DNA of 7,241 nucleotides from Candidatus Dormiibacterota bacterium (GTDB lineage: Bacteria; Chloroflexota; Dormibacteria; Aeolococcales; Aeolococcaceae), in NCBI GenBank assembly GCA_003136295.1, contig PLDZ01000062.1, positions 1-7,241 of the forward strand, read 5' to 3'. The notes below the pieces were generated by a model that was not told where the DNA came from, made no database searches, and was given only the letters and a program-made list of their open reading frames with translations. Positions 1 to 4,603 of the stretch are shown here, in pieces. How positions within the stretch are numbered: position 1 is the first letter of the stretch; every line of letters begins with the position of its first letter. The position numbers were made by a program, and so were the translations under genes.

Positions 1-324
1 GAGCTGGGTTTAGAACGTCGTGAGACAGTTCGGATCGTATCCGCTGTGGGCGCAGGAGATTTGAGGAGAGCTGACCTTAGTACGAGAGGACCGGGTTGGA
101 CGGACCGCTAGTGCACCAGTTGTTCTGCCAAGAGCATCGCTGGGTAGCCATGTCCGGATGGGATAAGCGCTGAAAGCATCTAAGTGCGAAGCCCACTCCA
201 AGATAAGATCTCCCACCGGATAACCGGGTAAGACCCCAGAGAGACCATCTGGTTGATAGGCCGCGGGTGTAAGAGAGGTGACTCTTTGAGCTGAGCGGTA
301 CTAATCGGTCGAGGGCTTGACCTC
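1..324 (+). rRNA. rrl: 23S ribosomal RNA, 3' end (partial)
   Basis: This is the last part of domains V-VI of 23S rRNA; the 5' part lies outside the window. The universal sarcin-ricin loop AGTACGAGAGGA is at 79-90, where elongation factors contact the ribosome. Conserved stretches around it (CTGAAAGCATCTAAG at 171-185 and GGTACTAATCGGTCGAGG near 297-314) are textbook 23S tail. The mature end is placed near GCTTGACC at 315-322, the arm that pairs with the 5' end of 23S, so it is uncertain by a few bases. Nothing suggests degeneration. Confidence 0.98.
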
Positions 325-485
325 CTATCCCACTTTTCAGCGACTAGTGGGATGGCGCCAAGGGTGGCGCCGCAGGAAAGTGCAACGCCTGGCAGAGCGC
401 TCGAGGAGCGCACTAGGATTCTCCGACGGACAGCGCATGCGCGTCCGTGGACCAGACTCGCATTCTCACTCGTCATGAGAGAGAT
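325..485 (+). other. 23S-5S internal transcribed spacer with serial hairpins
   Basis: This non-coding spacer is part of the rRNA transcript. I see four short hairpins in a row. They are ATCCCACT/AGTGGGAT (327-334 with 346-353), GGCGCCA/TGGCGCC with loop AGGG (354-360 with 365-371), GCGCT/AGCGC (397-401 with 407-411), and ACGGAC/GTCCGT with inner GCGC pairs (426-431 with 443-448). The spacer's 3' end, GAGAGAGATA at 477-486, pairs with TATCTCTCTC at 603-612 beyond the 5S and so forms the likely 5S processing stem. No tRNA lies in the spacer. Confidence 0.85.
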
Positions 486-603
486 ATCCGGTGATCATAG
501 CGGTGGGGAAACACCTGTTCCCATCCCGAACACAGCAGTTAAGCCCACCAGCGCCGATGGTACTGCCCTGGCAACGGGGTGGGAGAGTAGGTCGTTGCCG
601 GGT
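486..603 (+). rRNA. rrf: 5S ribosomal RNA
   Basis: Complete 5S rRNA of about 118 nt, the RNA of the large-subunit central protuberance. The conserved core TAGCGGTGGGGAAACACC, CCCATCCCGAACAC, AGTTAAGCCCACCAGCGCCGATGGTA and GGGAGAGTAG occurs in the expected order. The terminal helix pairs TCCGG (487-491) with CCGGG (598-602), including one U.G wobble, and extends outward through ATA/TAT and a GAGAGA/TCTCTC stem. The exact ends are set by this helix and may be off by one or two bases. It is the last gene of the operon. Confidence 0.96.
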
Positions 604-690
604 ATCTCTCTCTTGTTTCCCTGCCTTCTAACCTGATCTGTATTCAAAACTGAGTAGATACTCGATTCGGACCTTCAAGCACAGCGCTTA
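595..690 (+). repeat. Repeat copy R1: 5S 3' end plus downstream flank
   Basis: First of three related, same-orientation blocks. Bases 595-620 (TTGCCGGGTATCTCTCTCTT onward) match 3462-3487 at 24 of 26 positions and 2286-2311 at 23 of 26. The similarity to the second copy continues downstream: TTC lies 40 bp after TATC in both, and AGCACAGCGCT (678-688) reappears at 2368-2378, with only a 1-nt length difference over about 95 bp. In this copy the CCGGG-TAT arm belongs to the 5S terminal stem. The pyrimidine-rich tail TCTTGTTT (611-618) after the long processing stem could also act as the rrn terminator, which is inference. Confidence 0.7.
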
Positions 691-932
691 GCGTTGATAC
701 GGCGTGCCATCAGGACCTCCTGTGTATCTCCTCTCTCCGGAACGCGTCTCCGGAACGCGACCTGAAACCGAGTACTTAGCCTAGGGCGTTGTGAGTGGCT
801 CCTCTGAGAGGGTCCGGTCGGCGCTCGAAGGGTCGAGGCAGCCGTAACGGGGCCCGCCATCGCTCGGTTCCATCGATGCACCCTGATCGTCCGGCGACTC
901 TCTGTCGACCGGCCTGAGGGAGAGGAGCACGC
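604..932. other. Intergenic region between 5S and the first lipoprotein gene
   Basis: About 330 bp with no convincing long gene. It holds the flank of repeat R1 (to 690) and a 13-bp tandem duplication (734-759). On the - strand it has a possible 11-codon ORF (710 down to 675) preceded by a full AGGAGGT ribosome-binding sequence. The leader of the lipoprotein gene ends with purine-rich GAGGGAGAGGAG (915-926). I could not find a confident -35/-10 pair. TGTATTC at 639-645 is retained in repeat R2 as TGTATATTC and is the only promoter-like candidate. Confidence 0.6.
734..759. repeat. 13-bp perfect tandem duplication
   Basis: TCTCCGGAACGCG occurs twice head to tail (734-746 and 747-759) without mismatch, in the leader region about 175 bp upstream of the lipoprotein start. 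Each unit contains TCCGGA, and the junction makes ACGCGT, both palindromes. It could be a slippage duplication or a paired protein-binding site; the sequence alone does not decide. Confidence 0.75.
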
Positions 933-2210
933 ATGAGATCCGCAATTTTCACCGGGGCCATAGTCGCAACAGCGCTCGCGACGGGCTGTGCGGGCGCCAC
1001 GCTCAGGCCACCGTCTCCCACAGTTCAGACGTCCCCGTCGTCGACAGTGCGCGCGTCGGCGACACCGCCAACCAACCCGACGCCGACACCGACCACGTGC
1101 CCCGCGACAACGAGCTCCGATGCTGCCGTCGTGCTCACGGACTGGGTGGACAGCCCGACCTATACGGTCAATCTCGTCGACACAGATGGTTGCGTCGTCG
1201 CGTCGGCCACAGCCCACACGTGGCCTGGGTACACCCCCCCCGACGCGACCACGGAGACGGCCACGATGCCGACGAGCGAGTCCGCGACGCGGGTGTATTT
1301 CCTCGACGGTGATTCGACGGTTCGCTATCTGGCTCTGGACGGAAGCACCGGAGTTGCCGCCGAGCTTCCCGGATCCGTCACCGCTAGGGTCTCGTTCAGC
1401 GTTAGCCCCGACAACTCTCGAATCGCCTTCTCGGTCATGAGCTGGGGATCGGCCGGTTTCGAGGAGCAGTCGTACGTCGAGGACCTGGGAACCGGAGCGA
1501 ACCGCACGGAACTCTTCACTATCAGCGACGGACCGCCCGGGCTGGGTGGCGGTGGCGTCGCCGAGGAGCCGATTGGGTGGGTCAACGGGGACATCATCTA
1601 CGGGCTACTAGGAGCAGTGAACCAATACAGCCCGGGCCCATTTCCACCACCTTTCGATGCGTATCACGTCGCCAAGCCGAGCAACGGTCAGCGTCTGGGC
1701 AGCATCTGCGGCGGGTCCGGCAACGCCTGGGTGTTCCAATCCGGGATTTACACCGCGTTGCCCACAGCAACCGGTGTGCTCTGCAGGGTGGGCGACCAGG
1801 AGGACCAGTTCGTCGGAACGCTGGTCCTGGTTTCGTGGTCGGGGAGCCAACTGAGGACAATCGGTGATGCGGCGTGCGCAACCCCCGCTGCTGTCTCCCC
1901 TGGCGGCAGTGTGGCCATGGCCGGCCAGGTGAAGGTCGGAACCCCCCCGGGGGAGTGCAGTAGCGGCTCGAACCAAATCAAGGTGATCACCAACGGGACA
2001 TCGAGGACGCTCGCCGCGACAGGCCTCGTCGAAGGTTGGATGGACGACACTCGCCTCGTTGTCGATGCGAGCACGAACCTTAGCGAGTTCCCATTCATCC
2101 CCTCAGGTCCCCCGTTTCCACGGCTTGAGATCGTCAACGTCGGCAATGGTATGACCGCTATGGTCGCTGTCAAGGGCCTGTTCGCCGGCAGCGTCCCGTC
2201 GGGCATCTAG
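933..2210 (+). CDS. Secreted lipoprotein with beta-propeller-like repeats
   Basis: 425 residues. The N-terminus MRSAIFTGAIVATALATGC has a hydrophobic segment ending in a lipobox-like ATGC, with lipidation expected at Cys19. A Pro/Ser/Thr-rich linker (about 23-60) follows, typical of surface lipoproteins. The rest is a beta-rich extracellular domain with TolB/WD40-like strand motifs: RVYFLDGDSTVRYLALDG (120-137) and SPDNSRIAFSV (158-168). The latter is close to the 'SPDGxxIAF' signature of TolB-type propeller blades. No catalytic residues are recognisable. The start is ATG at 933, preceded by a strong GGGAGAGGAG. The gene stands alone on the + strand, followed by the R2 hairpin, which may end its transcript. 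Exact function is unknown. Likely roles for such folds are ligand or protein binding at the cell surface (inference). Confidence 0.85.
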   Translation: MRSAIFTGAIVATALATGCAGATLRPPSPTVQTSPSSTVRASATPPTNPTPTPTTCPATTSSDAAVVLTDWVDSPTYTVNLVDTDGCVVASATAHTWPGYTPPDATTETATMPTSESATRVYFLDGDSTVRYLALDGSTGVAAELPGSVTARVSFSVSPDNSRIAFSVMSWGSAGFEEQSYVEDLGTGANRTELFTISDGPPGLGGGGVAEEPIGWVNGDIIYGLLGAVNQYSPGPFPPPFDAYHVAKPSNGQRLGSICGGSGNAWVFQSGIYTALPTATGVLCRVGDQEDQFVGTLVLVSWSGSQLRTIGDAACATPAAVSPGGSVAMAGQVKVGTPPGECSSGSNQIKVITNGTSRTLAATGLVEGWMDDTRLVVDASTNLSEFPFIPSGPPFPRLEIVNVGNGMTAMVAVKGLFAGSVPSGI

Positions 2211-2242
2211 TCGCAAGGGTAAACAGAGCGGCCACGACACGT

Positions 2243-2380
2243 AAGATGCCAACGGCGAACTGGCACGGCGCATAGCCCTGGATGCTTGTCGGGTATCTCT
2301 CTTTTGTTTTCCGGCCGCGAACGCGGATGTATATTCGGAACCGAGGAGACACCTGCTAAGACCACTTAGCACAGCGCTCA
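2243..2380 (+). repeat. Repeat copy R2 of the 5S-end repeat
   Basis: Composite of two similarities. Its left part matches R3: AAGAT sits exactly 51 bp before TATC in both, and 2263-2300 versus 3439-3476 agree at 36 of 38 positions. Its right part matches the 5S end and flank (R1) from 2286 to about 2380, including TGTATATTC (2328-2336) and AGCACAGCGCT (2368-2378). The block fills most of the gap between the lipoprotein and the methyltransferase gene. Confidence 0.75.
2272..2310 (+). terminator. R2 hairpin with T-rich tail (putative terminator)
   Basis: The stem is ATA (2272-2274), a GC bulge, then CCTGG (2277-2281). It closes over loop ATGCTTG with TCGGG (2289-2293) and TAT (2294-2296). The tail CTCTCTTTTGTTTT (2297-2310) is T-rich. 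It lies 60 bp after the lipoprotein stop on the same strand, as expected for a terminator. The stem is short and contains wobble pairs, so termination strength is uncertain; it could instead be the 3' end of a small RNA. Confidence 0.45.
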
Positions 2381-2392
2381 ATGGGGCGACGC

Positions 2393-2419
2393 TCGTCGAG
2401 GTCGTCGAGCTGGTCGAGA
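2393..2419. repeat. Three imperfect 9-bp direct repeats upstream of the methyltransferase
   Basis: TCGTCGAGG, TCGTCGAGC and TGGTCGAGA follow each other with an exact 9-bp period, each carrying GTCGAG, and end 19 bp before the proposed start codon. Such spacing could suit an operator or a translation-control element in the leader. It could also be a remnant of coding sequence. Confidence 0.4.
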
Positions 2420-2438
2420 CAAGACGCACGGAGGCGTG

Positions 2439-3098
2439 ATGAAGCAGGCATTCGACAAGGACTACTGGGAATCCCACTGGCAGCAGGCGGATGGGCACGG
2501 ACCGGGCCGAGAAATCGTTCCGAACCCGTATCTCGCACGCGAGATCAGCAGCCTGGCGCCCGGCACGGCGTTGGATGCCGGTTGTGGCGAGGGAGCGGAA
2601 GCAATCTGGCTTTCCACTGAGGGCTGGCAGGTCACTGCAGCCGACATCTCCACCGAGGCCCTCGCCCGTGCCTCCGAGCGCGCGACAAAGGGTTGTGTAG
2701 CACCCGAGCGCGTGCAGTGGGTCGAGGCGGACCTGAGTGTCTGGGAACCGGGCAAGCAGTTCGACCTAGTCACAACCCACTACGCGCACCCCGCAATGCC
2801 GCAACTGGCGTTCTACGAACGCATTTCCGGCTGGGTGGCACCGGGCGGCACCCTGCTGATCGTCGGACACCTGCACACCTCGGAAACACCGGGGCACGGA
2901 CACAGCCAGGAACAGCGGGGTCACGGACACAACCCTCCCGAAGAGGTGTCGGTCACCGCTGCGAGCATCACGGTGGGACTCGACGCCACCGAGTGGGACA
3001 TCGTCACCGCCGACGAGCCCATCCGCACCCTCACTAACCGCGCAGGCCGGACCGTCCAGTTGGACGATGTCGTCGTGCGCGCCACCCGACGCTCCTGA
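2439..3098 (+). CDS. Class I SAM-dependent methyltransferase with His-rich loop
   Basis: About 219 residues, the usual size of small stand-alone Rossmann-fold methyltransferases. Motif I is LDAGCGEG (45-52), the glycine-rich loop for S-adenosylmethionine. The acidic residue at the end of beta2 is in VTAADIS (Asp69), and EADL (96-99) and FDLVTTHY (108-115) supply the next motifs. VAPGGTLLIVGH (133-144) is the post-motif strand. An insertion follows with six or more histidines (144-164: GHLH, GHGH, GHGH). The N-terminus FDKDYWESHW and motif I are like TehB/thiopurine-type methyltransferases, but the substrate cannot be read from sequence. GTG at 2436 and ATG at 2439 are adjacent. GGAGG (2430-2434) is too close to the GTG, so ATG 2439 is preferred. 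It sits alone between repeats R2 and R3, followed by a strong terminator. Confidence 0.9.
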   Translation: MKQAFDKDYWESHWQQADGHGPGREIVPNPYLAREISSLAPGTALDAGCGEGAEAIWLSTEGWQVTAADISTEALARASERATKGCVAPERVQWVEADLSVWEPGKQFDLVTTHYAHPAMPQLAFYERISGWVAPGGTLLIVGHLHTSETPGHGHSQEQRGHGHNPPEEVSVTAASITVGLDATEWDIVTADEPIRTLTNRAGRTVQLDDVVVRATRRS

Positions 3099-3103
3099 CC
3101 CAC

Positions 3104-3167
3104 GGCTCTGCGAGCTCTAGCGCGGCTACCAGAGCCGGCGACCAGAGCCTGGGCTCTGCCCTTTTGT
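3104..3167 (+). terminator. Two-hairpin terminator after the methyltransferase gene
   Basis: GGCTCTG (3104-3110) can pair with CAGAGCC (3130-3136). A second CAGAGC (3143-3148) pairs with GCTCTG (3153-3158) over loop CTGG and is followed by CCCTTTTGT (3159-3167). The second hairpin with its T-tract is a classic rho-independent terminator, starting 45 bp after the stop codon. Because the arms are near-identical, the first CAGAGCC could also pair with the last GGCTCTG, giving alternative folds. Confidence 0.75.
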
Positions 3168-3200
3168 GCTGGTCACGCACGCTCCCTTGGAAGGAAGATC

Positions 3201-3373
3201 ATGAGTACGAACCTGCCTCCGCAGTGGCAACCATGGACCCGACCATTCACGTCCCGCGTCAGCGCCGCACCATCCTGATCGCAGTGTGCATCGCTCTCAT
3301 GGCGGTCATCGCCCCGTTGGTCCCAGCGGACGAACTCAGCGGTTTGAGAACCATCGCGACAGCTGCTGGGTGA
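3201..3373 (+). pseudogene. Small membrane-protein gene, apparently frameshifted
   Basis: ATG at 3201 has an excellent ribosome-binding site (GGAAGGAAG, 3189-3197) and opens MSTNLPPQWQPWTRPFTS, but that frame stops after 25 codons (3276-3278). In the -1 frame the overlapping sequence continues from about 3248 as PRQRRTILIAVCIALMAVI and then APLVPADELSG to a stop at 3371-3373: a basic patch plus one transmembrane helix. The well-placed start and the convincing helix are in different frames, which suggests a single-base change in a gene for a one-helix protein of roughly 57 residues. The alternative is a 46-residue protein from ATG 3233, which has no good ribosome-binding site. No classic slippery heptamer is visible, so programmed shifting is less likely. 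Family not recognised. Confidence 0.45.
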
Positions 3374-3418
3374 TCCGTAGCACAGCAGATAACTCGACGC
3401 GCTACGCTCGCGCCCAAC

Positions 3419-3488
3419 AAGATTGACTCGCCGAGCTAGCACGGCGCATAGCCCCGGATGCTTGCCGGGTATCTCTTTCTTGATTCCG
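3419..3488 (+). repeat. Repeat copy R3 of the 5S-end repeat
   Basis: Matches R2 from AAGAT (3419-3423) through the hairpin and tail, with GCACGGCGCATAGCCC identical (3439-3454). It matches the 5S 3' end across 3462-3487 (24 of 26 bases). Similarity stops near 3488, about 43 bp before the end of the converging VOC gene. Unlike R1 and R2 it lacks the downstream TGTA..TTC and AGCACAGCGCT parts. An isolated AGCACAGC occurs upstream of it at 3379-3386. Confidence 0.75.
3448..3485 (+). terminator. R3 hairpin with T-rich tail (putative terminator)
   Basis: Stem ATA (3448-3450), GC bulge, CCCGG (3453-3457), loop ATGCTTG, CCGGG (3465-3469), TAT (3470-3472), then CTCTTTCTTGATT. It is the fully Watson-Crick version of the R2 hairpin. 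On the + strand it would end transcripts coming from the 3201-3373 region. On the opposite strand there is no T-tract, so it is unlikely to terminate the converging VOC transcript. Confidence 0.45.
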
Positions 3489-3530
3489 CCCGAAATGCGT
3501 CAGCATCGGGTCTTGCTGCGAGGCGTTTCC

Positions 3531-3920
3531 TTACGCGACGCTCGGTACGGGTCCTTCGCGCACGCCGAATACGTTCCCGTCAGGGTCTTTGAACCACGCG
3601 CCGCGCGCGGGACCGATCTGGGCGATGAAGTTAGTCGTCTTCGGCGATTCGTATTCCTCGAAGGTGACTCCCCGCGCGGTCAGCTCGCGGACGACGCCTT
3701 CGATGTCATCAACCTCGAAGTGCGCCACGGTCTGGCCGGCGTTCGGCTGCCCGCGCCTGACTGAGACTTGCGTTCCCTTCCCGGCCGCGAAACGAATGGC
3801 GTACGGCGCTTCCTCGAGTATCGCCAGTCCAACCTGCTCATTGAAGAACCGTTTCGCACGGTCAAGGTCGGTCACCGCAACAGTTGTAACTAGCATCGCA
3901 TCCGAAAGCACTGTCCTCAC
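3531..3920 (-). CDS. VOC family protein (glyoxalase/bleomycin-resistance fold)
   Basis: 129 residues, a single vicinal-oxygen-chelate module pair (beta-alpha-beta-beta-beta twice). The opening LVTTVAVTDLDRAKRFFNEQ (10-29) is the standard first strand and helix. VAHFEVDDI (65-73) with His67 begins the second half. AWFKDPDGNVFGVRE (108-122) is the signature last segment, and its Glu122 is the usual metal ligand. Members bind a divalent metal and act as glyoxalase I, dioxygenase, fosfomycin-resistance or sequestering proteins. Here the first ligand position is not an obvious His or Glu, so a reduced metal site or a binding role is possible. The frame opens at GTG 3920. GTG 3911 is better placed for GAGGTG (3918-3923), and ATG 3896 would also keep the fold. 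Divergent from the ABM-type gene. Confidence 0.9.
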   Translation of the reverse strand: MRTVLSDAMLVTTVAVTDLDRAKRFFNEQVGLAILEEAPYAIRFAAGKGTQVSVRRGQPNAGQTVAHFEVDDIEGVVRELTARGVTFEEYESPKTTNFIAQIGPARGAWFKDPDGNVFGVREGPVPSVA

Positions 3921-4263
3921 CTCGTTCCCGGGAGCAGGTAGATCTCCGGCATCTTGGCACAGGCACGTGGCCCGCGATGCCGCGTCCCGATGCGCGGCTA
4001 ACGATCAGTGTGCCGCGGTTTGGATCGCCCCACACTGGTACACCGATGGACCACTCGGCGGACTTGCATGCAGTGAGGTGAGGATGATGAACTGTGCAAC
4101 CTCGAGCGGCGGATCATCCGCAGGCAGGCCCGATCGCCGCGCTGAGATCGATCCGAGTCGACGGCGGCACGCCTTGTAGCAGTCGGAAGGCGACAGGGCC
4201 CCTCGCATACCCTGTCTTGCCGAACCTATACTCGCGGCCCAGCAACATCAGTGGAGGACTGCC
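3921..4263. other. Divergent intergenic region with inverted repeats
   Basis: 343 bp between the VOC gene (-) and the ABM-type gene (+), with no supported gene on either strand. CAGTGTG (4006-4012) is mirrored by CACACTG (4031-4037), and GCGGAT-C-ATCCGC (4109-4121) is a perfect 6-1-6 palindrome. Either could be an operator for a regulator of both genes. AGGTGAGGATGATG (4077-4090) looks like a ribosome-binding site with start, but the frames behind it show unusual Ser/Arg-rich composition and no recognisable protein. Confidence 0.5.
4227..4257 (+). promoter_or_regulatory. Putative -10 box and ribosome-binding site of the ABM-type gene
   Basis: TATACT (4227-4232) is one base from the consensus -10 hexamer and would start transcription near 4239, giving a leader of about 25 nt. 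No good -35 sits 17 bp upstream. GGAGG (4253-4257) lies 6 nt before ATG 4264, an ideal ribosome-binding site. Confidence 0.4.
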
Positions 4264-4551
4264 ATGTACGGATCTGTCTCGCGTTGGCGCGTGAAGGAAG
4301 GCAAGCAGGGCGAGCTCGAAGCACTCGTCGCCGAAATATCGGCGCACCCCTACCCGGGTTCTCGCGCACTCACGGTGTACCACTCCGACGGGGATCCTCG
4401 CGAGTACTGGGTCGCAGGTGTCTTCGAGAGCCGCGAGGTGTACACATCCAACAGCGCATCCCCGGAGACCACCGGGAACTACCACCGGATTCGCGACCTG
4501 CTCGAGTCCGATCCGGAATGGCACGACGGCGAGGTGATCGTCTCGGTTTGA
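4264..4551 (+). CDS. Antibiotic biosynthesis monooxygenase (ABM)-like protein
   Basis: 95 residues, the normal size for a dimeric alpha/beta-barrel (ferredoxin-like) ABM-domain protein. SVSRWRVKEGKQGELEALVAE is the first strand and helix, where the 'VKxGKxxELExL' pattern is characteristic. SRALTVYHSDGDPREYWVAG (33-53) gives the central strands. VFESREVYTSNSASPE (53-68) and YHRIRDLLESDPEWHDGEV form the last helix and strand. Family members are heme-degrading enzymes, cofactor-free quinol oxygenases or stress proteins, and the sequence does not show which. Start is secure: GGAGG 6 nt before the ATG. A GC-rich inverted repeat CGCCGG/CCGGCG (4560-4565 with 4577-4582) follows the stop codon but lacks a T-tract. 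Likely monocistronic or read on into the next small gene. Confidence 0.88.
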   Translation: MYGSVSRWRVKEGKQGELEALVAEISAHPYPGSRALTVYHSDGDPREYWVAGVFESREVYTSNSASPETTGNYHRIRDLLESDPEWHDGEVIVSV

Positions 4552-4603
4552 CGTTTGAGCGCCGGTCGGCCGGTTGCCGGCGACCTTCGCCCAGTCGCGG
4601 CCG

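Noticed and set aside
694..729. TTGATA (694-699) as a -35 box for the lipoprotein gene
   Set aside because: No -10-like hexamer lies at 16-18 bp; the closest candidate is too far away.
604..932. tRNA gene following the 5S gene
   Set aside because: No TTCRANNC-type T-arm with matching acceptor stem could be found after the 5S.
675..1217. Long - strand open frame antisense to the first lipoprotein gene
   Set aside because: Its product is Arg/Cys/Gly-rich low-complexity sequence typical of a reverse-frame shadow in high-GC DNA; the + strand frame has a lipobox, ribosome-binding site and ordered strands.
2243..3488. R2 and R3 as additional complete 5S rRNA genes
   Set aside because: Only the terminal-stem sequence and flank are shared; the conserved 5S core (CCGAAC, GCGCCGATGGTA, GAGAGTAGG) is absent from both.
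3589..4179. + strand open frame antisense to the VOC gene and running into the gap
   Set aside because: The VOC reading on the other strand is unmistakable, and the part beyond it has no protein-like pattern.
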